Shown here piece after piece: positions 56,778 to 64,000 of a stretch of DNA of 64,000 bases (positions are counted from its first letter, which is position 1; the number at the start of each line of letters is the position of its first letter). The stretch covers positions 1 through 64,000 of the forward strand of contig CBFGVH010000001.1 of NCBI GenBank assembly GCA_965652415.1. The letters run 5' to 3'. A model generated the notes under the pieces. The model made no database searches and was not told the origin of the DNA. It saw only the letters and a program-made list of their open reading frames with translations. The position numbers and the translations under genes are program-made. Origin of the DNA: BQJD01 sp965652415. GTDB lineage: Bacteria > Pseudomonadota > Gammaproteobacteria > Arenicellales > CAJQKF01.

Positions 56778-59501
56778 TCAATAACCCGGGTGTCGGTCGT
56801 ACCGCTCCCGGGCGGAGATGATGTGCCAGTCGCGTTCACCTCCGACGAACTCAACGGTCGCGCGCAGCACGCCGAGGCGGTTGAACACGATACCGCGGGC
56901 GCCCTGCGGATCGATCCTGAGTTTCGCCGCGATCTGCAGGTTCTCGCCGACGATGTCGAGGTCGTTGAGCACGAGGGCGTCCGCCGTGACCGCGACCTTC
57001 CCGGAGCCCTGCACATTGCGCACCGAAAGCGCATCGTCGATCCACTTGATTGCCGCATACCTGCCCGCCAGCAGCTCGACCAGAGGACCCGACGACGTCA
57101 TGTCGAGGCGCACGCTGGCATCCAGCGCGACCGGCGCCGTCCAGTGCAGCTCGCCGCGCTCGAAACGGAACAGCGTTGACCAGTCGGCCAGCGTCCTGCC
57201 GTCCGGGTAGACGAGGTTGTGCACGCGCAGGGCGCTGCCGTCGAGACGGAACCTGCGCGCGCGCCCGCTGCCGCCCGACAGCTCCAGCTCGAGGTCCACG
57301 TCGAAGCCGAGCTCGATGCCGTTGATCACCGCGGCGACGGACGGCGCCTGCACGTGGACGTGCCCCTGCGCGCGATCGCCGCTCAGGTGGAAACGGCTTT
57401 CCACCTGCCCCCGACCGGACACGAGGCGCATGATCCCGTCGCGGGGCAGGTACATGTTGTATACCGTGATGTCCGGCACCTCGGCGCGGGCGATGGCGAC
57501 GTCGATATCGACGTCGTCAAGCGGCTCGGTCACGTCCGGTATTCGGCCGCTCACGTCGATGCTGACGCTCGGCGCCTTGACGAATACCCCGCTCGAGCCG
57601 TCGCGCCGCACGGCGACGTCCTCGATGGCGGCGGCAACCTCGATGTGGCGACCGGATTGCCGCTCGCCGAACCTGGCCGCGAGACTGCCACGGCCCCGGG
57701 TTTCGAAGTCGAGAAAGTGCGCGGCCAGCCGATCGGAATCGAATCGGACCTCGCTGCCGGGGCGGATCGTGCCCGCGGCCATTTCCAGGTCGGCACTGAA
57801 CGCGCCGGGCCCCGTGAATCGCAACTGCTCGCGGTCGCTCAGCAGGTAGTCGAGGAACTCGATGTCGCTGATGGTGCCGGCAAGGCGCAGGGCGCCGTCG
57901 GTGAAGTCGACGAGTGTCGACAGTCGATTCGCGGCCCGCTCCGATCCCTCACCGACCGCGCCCGACCGCTCCTTCGGCAGCGCGCCCTCGCGCAGCCGCA
58001 CGTGCCCGGCCTCGATGTCGATTCGTCCCTGCCACGGTTCGAGCCGGGACTCGCCGTCGTCGATCGCCGCGTCGCGGATCTCCAGGTGCGTGCCGCCGAT
58101 GGCCACCCGTCGCAGGTCGGGATCGGCGGCGAGGGCAAGGGAAACCGCGAAGGCGCCGCGCAGGGGCCGGCCCCTGAGTTTCACCCGCAGATCGTCCGAC
58201 TCGACGTCGATCCCACCCTGCATTCGTCCGTCGTCCCACGCCAGTTCACCGGCAAGCTCGCCGCTACCGGCCTCGACCACCACCCGCATCGACGGAGGAA
58301 TGAAGCGATTGAGCACGGACACGTCCGGTATGCGGCCTCGAGGTATTTCGGCCTCGACACGGAAACTCTCGAGCGGCGTTCCAATCGACAGATCGTCCGC
58401 CAGCACCGTGATGTCGAGCCGCTCGGTCAGTGCGAGCGGGCCGTCGAGTTCGCGATGAGCCAATTCCAACCCTTCGACCTCGACGCTCATCAGTCGCGAC
58501 GGCGCATCGTCGGCGGGGCTTTGAGGATGCACCCGGATCCGGGTCGCCCCCGCCAGGCGCATCACACCGGCGCCGAAAACGATTCGATCCGAATCGATGA
58601 ATGCGTCCGTGCCCGGAACCAGCCGACCATGGTCGACCACCAGCCTTCCTCCCAATGTTCCTTCGCCGACCAGGCCGTCCCAGTGCTCTCGGGAGCCGGT
58701 CCTCAGGTAGAAATTGAGCACGTCGAGGCTGGAGAGCTTTCCCGACACGCGGCCTTCGACGCTGATGTACGGCAGCTTGTCGAGGCCGCGATGGAAGTAC
58801 GGATACAGATCGTCCACCTGGAAGTCGCCCTGCGCGCGGGCATCGGCCAGCAGCGGCTCGTCGTTGACCGAGCCTTCGATGGACTCGACGAGGAAGCGCC
58901 CTTCGTCTATGCGCAGCCGCTCGCGCGTGCGCCACGAAAGCGCGCCGTCGATGCTTCCGCGCCCCGAGAACCGGTAGTTGCCGAGCGCCAGCCGGTAGGC
59001 TCCGCTCGCCGCCGCATCACGAAGGACCACGGTCCAGCCCGGCCGGAACGGTCCCGCCTCGACGGGCGATTCGGGCATCAACGGCTCGGTACCGGGAATC
59101 TCCGGGAAGAACGGCAGCTCGTCATCGCGCGCCCGCCGCACCATAGACGCCGGCCGGACGCTGCTCGATATGTCGGCGAGATGGGCGAAATGGACGACGA
59201 GCATTCGAGACGGTAGACCCATCGGCGACAACCAGCCCGAGAAGCTCCCGATCTCGGTGCGGCTCTGCAGGCGCAGGCTGTCGGTGGTGATGACCAGAGC
59301 CGTGCCCGATACGTAACCAGGAATCCAGCTGCGCGCGCCTTGCCAGTCGAGCGTGGTATGCGCCAGTCGCCGGTTGATCTCGTCGCGGAGCCAGTGTCCG
59401 GACAGGAGCGCGTTGGCGGCGACAACATAGAGCAGCTCCACGACCGCTAGCACCGCCGCGATGCGCGCCGCCCGGCGCGGCCACGTCGAACGGGCCGTCA
59501 T
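56778..59501 (-). CDS. AsmA-like large envelope protein
   Basis: 907 residues: one N-terminal membrane helix (IAAVLAVVELLYVVAANALL), then a long, repetitive beta-rich periplasmic region with recurring V-x-G/D-x-V strands and no Cys, such as ISVEGRVSGKLSSLDVL and GGIDVESDDLRVKLRG. This is the pattern of AsmA/YhdP/TamB-type bridge-like proteins that move phospholipid toward the outer membrane. The family is inferred from layout, not from a certain signature; the first 60 residues lack a clear DUF hallmark. Confidence 0.65.
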   Translation of the reverse strand: MTARSTWPRRAARIAAVLAVVELLYVVAANALLSGHWLRDEINRRLAHTTLDWQGARSWIPGYVSGTALVITTDSLRLQSRTEIGSFSGWLSPMGLPSRMLVVHFAHLADISSSVRPASMVRRARDDELPFFPEIPGTEPLMPESPVEAGPFRPGWTVVLRDAAASGAYRLALGNYRFSGRGSIDGALSWRTRERLRIDEGRFLVESIEGSVNDEPLLADARAQGDFQVDDLYPYFHRGLDKLPYISVEGRVSGKLSSLDVLNFYLRTGSREHWDGLVGEGTLGGRLVVDHGRLVPGTDAFIDSDRIVFGAGVMRLAGATRIRVHPQSPADDAPSRLMSVEVEGLELAHRELDGPLALTERLDITVLADDLSIGTPLESFRVEAEIPRGRIPDVSVLNRFIPPSMRVVVEAGSGELAGELAWDDGRMQGGIDVESDDLRVKLRGRPLRGAFAVSLALAADPDLRRVAIGGTHLEIRDAAIDDGESRLEPWQGRIDIEAGHVRLREGALPKERSGAVGEGSERAANRLSTLVDFTDGALRLAGTISDIEFLDYLLSDREQLRFTGPGAFSADLEMAAGTIRPGSEVRFDSDRLAAHFLDFETRGRGSLAARFGERQSGRHIEVAAAIEDVAVRRDGSSGVFVKAPSVSIDVSGRIPDVTEPLDDVDIDVAIARAEVPDITVYNMYLPRDGIMRLVSGRGQVESRFHLSGDRAQGHVHVQAPSVAAVINGIELGFDVDLELELSGGSGRARRFRLDGSALRVHNLVYPDGRTLADWSTLFRFERGELHWTAPVALDASVRLDMTSSGPLVELLAGRYAAIKWIDDALSVRNVQGSGKVAVTADALVLNDLDIVGENLQIAAKLRIDPQGARGIVFNRLGVLRATVEFVGGERDWHIISARERYDRHPGY

Positions 59502-59619
59502 TGCCCTGCCCCGTCCGCAGGGCGTCCTGAAGCCGCCGCACGGCCGTCACGGTGCCGACGCGGCAGCCGCGCGGGCCTAGCGCCGGGAACGCCGCAGGTG
59601 GAGATGGACCGGCCGTCGA

Positions 59620-60468
59620 TCAGTGGCAGAACAGGACCGGGAGCGTGGACCGTGAAAAGATGTCGCTGGTGGCCCCGCCGAAGATCAATGCGCGCAGGCG
59701 GCTGTGGGTATAGGCCCCCTTGACGATGAGGTCGGCGTTGACGTTGGCGGCATATCCCATGATGGCGTCGGCCACCGAGCCTTCCGGGGGCCCGAGGGAC
59801 TCCGCCGAGGCGTTGACGCCGCCCGCCTTGAGCGCGCACGCCACCTGGCTGGCGGTCGGGCCGGACACCATGCCCCCCTCCACTTCGATGACGTGCACCT
59901 CCCGCGCCGCCCTCAGCAGGGACCCGGACATGCCGATGGCGCGGGCGGTTTCGCTGCTGCCGTTCCAGGCAATCACCATGACGCGGCCGAACTCCTCGGG
60001 CAGCTGGTCGCTGACCAGCAGCAGCGGCCGGCCGCCCTCGAACAGCACCGTTTCGCACGTGGTGCGCCACTCCGTGCTCTTCTCGGGCACGGGTCGGTGC
60101 ATCACCGAGATGTCGAATATGCGGGCCAGTTCCGCCAGCGCCACAGCGCCCGTGCCCTGCAGTTCCATCCATGCCGCCCGCGGCTCCGAGCGGTCCCAGG
60201 CATCCATCTCGCCGAGCGGCACGCCGAGTTGCTCGATCCGCTTGATGAACACCGCCCGTGAATACTCGGCCAGTTCGCGCTCCTCCTGCTCGAACTGCGA
60301 CAGGTACTCGGCCGGCAGCGTGATGCCCTCGCCGGCGATGATCGGCAGGGTCTGCTGACACCAGACCGCCTGCACGAACCCGCAGGTCTGGCGCGCCAGT
60401 CGTACCGCCGCGTCGATCAGCGACTCGGACGGCGAGATGCCGTTCAGGGGAATGAGTATGGTTTTCAT
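59620..60468 (-). CDS. Universal stress protein, tandem domain
   Basis: 282-residue UspA-family protein. The first half is a degenerate Usp domain and the second is fuller, with VMVIAWNGSSETARAIG and ADLIVKGAYTHSRLRALIFGG, then STLPVLFCH at the end. The ATP-binding Gly run G-x2-G-x9-G is weak. It is on the minus strand ahead of the AsmA-like gene; no clear operon with it, since 118 bases separate them. Confidence 0.85.
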   Translation of the reverse strand: MKTILIPLNGISPSESLIDAAVRLARQTCGFVQAVWCQQTLPIIAGEGITLPAEYLSQFEQEERELAEYSRAVFIKRIEQLGVPLGEMDAWDRSEPRAAWMELQGTGAVALAELARIFDISVMHRPVPEKSTEWRTTCETVLFEGGRPLLLVSDQLPEEFGRVMVIAWNGSSETARAIGMSGSLLRAAREVHVIEVEGGMVSGPTASQVACALKAGGVNASAESLGPPEGSVADAIMGYAANVNADLIVKGAYTHSRLRALIFGGATSDIFSRSTLPVLFCH

Positions 60469-60564
60469 GGGACGAACCCTCCGCGAAAATGCAATGCTCC
60501 GACCGGCGCCCGCAAGCGGGCAGCGACCCTCTACAGCGGTTACGATACCATCGAATCGATCAGT

Positions 60565-61668
60565 TTAGATCACCTCGTCGAGGGCCTCGCCGAGCACTTC
60601 CCGGCGCCAGCCGAAGTCCAGTCTGCCAGGTCGGCCGAGAACCAGCGCTTCGAGATCGGCGCGCGTCGCCAGCACGGCCGGGCTGACTGAACGGTCCCGG
60701 CAGAACGCCCGCACCCGGCCGGAAAGCCGCTTGGCCAAGGCGCGCTGCTCCGCCGACATCTCGACGCGCGGCTCCCAGATCGGCGCAGCTGGTGAATCTC
60801 CGGCGTTCGACGAAACGATGTCGAGGAGCACGTCCGCGTACCGGGAGACGCGATCGGGGTGCGAGACGGCAATCGAGCGCAGCCTGGCGGCGCTGGTCGG
60901 CGCATGGCGTGCAATACTGACGAGATCGGCGCCAGGCACGATCCATTCGCGCGGGCGGTTGCGCCGTTGTGCCTCCCCTTCCCGCCACAGTACGAGCGCG
61001 CGCAGCAAACCCTGGCGTTCCACGGGGACCGACGCACCGGCCTTGAACCGGGCCACGACATCGGAACCGGCATCGCCGCGATACTGGTCGAGCAGCTCTC
61101 CACACGCGTGCTCCAGCCACTTCCGCTTGCCCTGGTGCTCCAGCTCCCCGGACAAGACTTCCTTGATATCAAGCAGATACGCCACATCGGCAAAGGCGTA
61201 CTCGACCTGCGCGGCACTGAGCGGCCGGCGGCTCCAGTCGGTCCGCGTGGCCCCCTTGGCCAGTTCGACGCCGAACAGCGACTGCACGAGTGCCGCGTAG
61301 CTGACCTGTTCACCGCGACCGAGCAGCGCGGCAGCGATCTGGGTGTCGAAAAGCGTCTCGGGCAGGAACTCGAGTGAACCCTTGAGCACCTCGAGATCCT
61401 GGGCGGCCGAGTGAATACACAGGTTCCCGCGGCAGCGGCCGAGTCCATCGGAAAGGATTTCGGGCTCGACGCTCATCGGATCGATGCAGGCGAGCCGCCC
61501 ACCGGGAAGCGCGGCCTGAACCAGGCACAGGCCGGGGTAGTAGGTGTCCACGCGCATGAACTCGGTGTCGAGCCCGACATGCGCCTGCGCGCCCGCCTCC
61601 TCGAGAAACGACCGCGCGAGCGCGCCGTCGGTGATCACCAGCCTCTGCTTCGTGTTGCCCCGCGTCAT
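60565..61668 (-). CDS. rnd: Ribonuclease D
   Basis: 367-residue 3'-5' exoribonuclease that trims tRNA ends. DEDD residues: D34 and E36 in VGLDTEFMRVD, HSAAQDLEVL, and the late Y-x3-D in YAFADVAYLL; HRDC domains fill the C-terminal half. ATG at 61668 gives MTRGNTKQRLV; an in-frame 29-residue extension to 61755 is basic and less likely. Divergent from the membrane protein gene by 122 bases. Confidence 0.93.
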   Translation of the reverse strand: MTRGNTKQRLVITDGALARSFLEEAGAQAHVGLDTEFMRVDTYYPGLCLVQAALPGGRLACIDPMSVEPEILSDGLGRCRGNLCIHSAAQDLEVLKGSLEFLPETLFDTQIAAALLGRGEQVSYAALVQSLFGVELAKGATRTDWSRRPLSAAQVEYAFADVAYLLDIKEVLSGELEHQGKRKWLEHACGELLDQYRGDAGSDVVARFKAGASVPVERQGLLRALVLWREGEAQRRNRPREWIVPGADLVSIARHAPTSAARLRSIAVSHPDRVSRYADVLLDIVSSNAGDSPAAPIWEPRVEMSAEQRALAKRLSGRVRAFCRDRSVSPAVLATRADLEALVLGRPGRLDFGWRREVLGEALDEVI

Positions 61669-61790
61669 GACGGCAATGGTATCATTGCGCACGGCCCGCT
61701 TCGTGAAGGATATCCCGCGCGCGGGCCGTGCCCTGGTCCGCTTCTTGGCGAACAACGAATCTCCTTCCCGGTCCCGATCTCCCCGACAAG

Positions 61791-62327
61791 ATGAGTCAGC
61801 TGCTGACCTATTTCGTTCGCCTGGTGCTGTTTCGCAGCGGCCCCCAGGATGCGCCGGCTTCCGAGCAACTTCTCATCGCGACCGGGGTACTGGTGGCGGT
61901 GAGCTACGCGCTGACCAACAATCTCTACGATAGCGTCTACCACCGCGTGGTCATTGCCGTTTCGCAGGTGATCGTGTTCGGGGCGGTGGTCTGGGTGGTG
62001 CTTCGTCTCAGGAATCTCCAGGGCCGCTGGACGCAGACGCTCACGGCGCTGTTCGGCGCCGCGGCGCTGTTCCAGTTCGCGAGCTGGCCGGTCGTGGAGA
62101 TCGCGAGCAGCGGTGAGCCGTCGAGCATGGGCCTGCCCCAGCCGTTGTGGTTTCATATCGCCACGGGGGCGTGGTACCTGGCCGTCATGTCGCACATCCT
62201 GCGCCACGCGCTGGACACCACCATCGCCCGCGGCGTCGCCGCCGCCGTGTTCTGCCAGTTGAGCACGATCATCGGACTGATCCTGGTGCTTTCCGTGCTG
62301 GGCGTGACCGAGCCGCCGGCGTCCTGA
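61791..62327 (+). CDS. Small multi-pass membrane protein
   Basis: 178 residues with about four or five hydrophobic helices (LLIATGVLVAVSYALTNNLY, IAVSQVIVFGAVVWVVLRL, TGAWYLAVMSHILRHAL, STIIGLILVLSVLGV). No family is recognised with certainty; the pattern resembles YIP1-like proteins. ATG 61791 lies just before mpl, 14 bases from its GTG. Its link to cell-wall recycling is only by position. Confidence 0.7.
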   Translation: MSQLLTYFVRLVLFRSGPQDAPASEQLLIATGVLVAVSYALTNNLYDSVYHRVVIAVSQVIVFGAVVWVVLRLRNLQGRWTQTLTALFGAAALFQFASWPVVEIASSGEPSSMGLPQPLWFHIATGAWYLAVMSHILRHALDTTIARGVAAAVFCQLSTIIGLILVLSVLGVTEPPAS

Positions 62328-62341
62328 GTACGGCAGCGCCT

Positions 62342-63751
62342 GTGAAGCTGCATATCCTCGGCATCTGCGGAACCTTCATGGCGGGCATCGCCCAGGTGGC
62401 CCGCGAGCTCGGTCACTCGGTGACCGGTTCCGACGCCGCCACCTATCCGCCGATGAGCACCCTGCTCGAGTCCCTCGGCATCGAGGTCCGGGAGGGATTC
62501 GACCCGGGCCACATCCCGGACGATGTCGACGTGTGCATCGTCGGCAACGCCATGACCCGCGGCAATCCCGAGGTGGAGTACATTCTCGGGAACAGGCTCG
62601 AGTTCATGTCCGGGCCGGAATGGCTGCGGCGCGCCGTGCTCGGCCGGCGCCGCGTTATCGCCGTTGCCGGGACCCACGGCAAGACCACGACCACGTCGAT
62701 GATCTGCCATGTCCTCGAACAGGCCGGGCGGCGGCCGGGGTTCCTCGTCGGTGGTGTTCCGGGCAACTTCCCCGTCTCCGCCCGGCTCGGCGATTCGCGG
62801 TGGTTCGTGGTCGAGGCCGACGAGTACGACTCGGCGTTCTTCGACAAGCGCTCCAAGTTCGTGCACTACTTCCCCGAGATCTGCGTGCTGAACAACCTCG
62901 AGTTCGACCACGCCGACATCTTCACCGACCTCGAGGCGATCAAGGTGCAGTTCCACCACCTCGTGCGAACCATCGCCGGCAACGGGACCATCATCGCCAA
63001 TGCCGACGACGACAACATCGCCGACGTCCTCGCCCGGGGAAACTACTGCCCCACCGAGTACTTCTCCGTCGACGATTCGCACGAGGGGGCCTGGCGGATC
63101 GCCGTGCGCCGAGCGGACTACGGAACGTTCGACATCATCGACCCGGCCGGCGACACGATCATGATCGACTGGCCGCTGTTCGGGGTCCACAATGCCGCCA
63201 ATGCGCTGGCCGCCGCCGCGGCCTGCCGCGCCGCGGGCATCGACGGCGACCTCGTCGGTACGGCCCTCGGCAGTTTCGTGCCGCCGAAGCGGCGACTGCA
63301 GCTGCTCGCGGCCGTGAACGGGGTGTCGGTCTACGAAGACTTCGCCCACCACCCGACCGCCATCGCCCGCACCCTGGAGGCCCTCGCCGCCCGACATCCC
63401 GGCGCCCGACTGGTGGCGGCCCTGGAACCGAGGTCCAACACCATGCGCACTGCGGTGCACAAGGCATCCCTCGGCCGGGCCTTGTCGCGGGCCGATGAGT
63501 GTCTCGTCCTCGCGTCCGGTTCCCTCGCATGGGACCCGGCGGAACTCGTCGATGATCGTGGGCGCCGGTTTTGCACGTCGTTCGAACGGGCCGCGGATAT
63601 TGCCGAGCACCTGCGCCGCACGGTGCAGCCCGGCGACATCGTGGTGCTCATGAGCAACGGCGCGTTCGAGGGCCTGCCCGGGCGCGTGACGAAAATTTTC
63701 GCGGGCGAAGGGGAACCGCGAACCGAAATGCCTGTCAACCGGGCTGTATGA
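62342..63751 (+). CDS. mpl: UDP-N-acetylmuramate:L-Ala-D-Glu-mesoDAP ligase Mpl
   Basis: 469-residue Mur-ligase family enzyme that reuses murein tripeptide. KLHILGICGTFMAGIAQVA is the UDP-binding N-terminus, GTHGKTTTTSM near 110-120 the ATP loop and EDFAHHPTAIARTLEAL the third-domain part unique to MurC/Mpl. It starts with GTG. Together with nagZ (33729) it indicates peptidoglycan recycling. Confidence 0.95.
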   Translation: MKLHILGICGTFMAGIAQVARELGHSVTGSDAATYPPMSTLLESLGIEVREGFDPGHIPDDVDVCIVGNAMTRGNPEVEYILGNRLEFMSGPEWLRRAVLGRRRVIAVAGTHGKTTTTSMICHVLEQAGRRPGFLVGGVPGNFPVSARLGDSRWFVVEADEYDSAFFDKRSKFVHYFPEICVLNNLEFDHADIFTDLEAIKVQFHHLVRTIAGNGTIIANADDDNIADVLARGNYCPTEYFSVDDSHEGAWRIAVRRADYGTFDIIDPAGDTIMIDWPLFGVHNAANALAAAAACRAAGIDGDLVGTALGSFVPPKRRLQLLAAVNGVSVYEDFAHHPTAIARTLEALAARHPGARLVAALEPRSNTMRTAVHKASLGRALSRADECLVLASGSLAWDPAELVDDRGRRFCTSFERAADIAEHLRRTVQPGDIVVLMSNGAFEGLPGRVTKIFAGEGEPRTEMPVNRAV

Positions 63752-63781
63752 AATGACAACCCGCATCATCCAGGAGTAGCC

Positions 63782-64000
63782 ATGAAGACCATCATCGCAG
63801 CCGCCGCCAGCGTACTTCTGCTGGCCACCACCGCGAGCGCCGCCGACTTCGAGGAGGGCGTGCACTACCGCGAACTTGCCGAGCAGCAATCCACCCAGAC
63901 GGGCGACAAGGTCGAGGTGCGCGAGCTGTTCTGGTACCAGTGTCCGCACTGCTACAACCTGGAGAAGCCGCTGCGCGACTGGATCGCCAACATGCCCGAC
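63782..64000 (+). CDS. dsbA: Thiol:disulfide interchange protein DsbA (partial)
   Basis: First 73 residues only; the window ends within the gene. A signal peptide MKTIIAAAASVLLL... ends with ASA near residue 20, and C54-P-H-C57 is the DsbA redox pair that makes disulfides in periplasmic proteins. VEVRELFWYQCPHC is the normal context. GGAG precedes the ATG by five bases. Confidence 0.92.
   Translation, partial: MKTIIAAAASVLLLATTASAADFEEGVHYRELAEQQSTQTGDKVEVRELFWYQCPHCYNLEKPLRDWIANMPD

Noticed and set aside
57219..59216. Long plus-strand open frame opposite the AsmA-like gene
   Set aside because: Composition is typical of a shadow frame and no signal, domain or ribosome site is seen.

Overview
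The window is a single high-GC (mid-60s percent by eye) chromosomal segment with dense, tightly overlapped genes and no insertion sequence, prophage or CRISPR array. It carries prfB with a UGA programmed frameshift, the lolC-lolD, exbB-exbD-msbA-lpxK-kdsB and uvrC-pgsA clusters, pntAB, mpl, ComEC and RNase D. This points to a free-living, respiring gammaproteobacterium of the high-GC Chromatiales/Ectothiorhodospira-like kind; the exact family is inference. All three domains of housekeeping (translation, envelope, central carbon) are represented next to transport and catabolic accessory operons.

Layout. 290-8744 (+): a seven-gene operon with an acyl-CoA synthetase, a complete branched-chain-amino-acid-type (Liv) ABC importer and a phenylacetate-CoA-ligase-like protein. 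8782-12153 (+): AhpD-like protein, acyl-CoA thioesterase, DUF1285, CoA-binding protein and MetY, ended by a strong terminator facing a BI-1 family gene (-). 13140-17502 (+): tRNA-Ser, sulfurtransferase, malic enzyme, sucC, sucD. 17524-20491 (-): pntB/pntA. 20771-25428 (+): prfB, lysS, lolC, lolD. 25489-26019 (-): DUF2062. 26103-32454 and on to 34757 (+): comEC, exbB, exbD, msbA, lpxK, kdsB, a low-molecular-weight phosphatase, nagZ. 34763-35326 (-): efp. 35423-38488 (+): uracil-DNA glycosylase, uvrC, pgsA, then tRNA-Gly and tRNA-Cys and a TSUP permease.

39747-44863 (-): an operon read tctC-tctB-tctA-aldo/keto reductase-alpha/beta hydrolase, i.e. a tripartite carboxylate importer with two enzymes. 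45190-45867 (+): tRNA-Leu and a purine-type phosphoribosyltransferase with a terminator that overlaps its stop codon. 45947-48863 (-): a response regulator and sensor kinase resembling the pair dedicated to proteobacterial sortase systems, but with no sortase nearby. 49032-49339 (+): two very small overlapping genes. 49474-49995 (-): bactofilin. 50341-52071 (+): threonine-dehydratase-like enzyme and a secreted protein with a possible Cys-His-Asp triad. 52436-55071 (-): an MttB-family methyltransferase without in-frame amber codon and an EamA transporter. 55191-56755 (+): a lipoprotein cytochrome c'-like protein and a GlxA-type AraC regulator. 56778-61668 (-): an AsmA-like envelope protein, a universal stress protein and RNase D. 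61791-64000 (+): a small membrane protein, mpl and the start of dsbA, cut by the window edge.

The most interesting points are: the predicted leaderless, operator-rich start of lolC; the Liv importer sandwiched between two adenylate-forming enzymes, one of them with a degenerate P-loop; the two-gene micro-operon; the secreted putative cysteine hydrolase; the orphan sortase-type two-component pair; and a perfect 16-bp inverted repeat in an AT-rich islet at 52310-52347. No wholly new multi-gene defence or mobile system was found.
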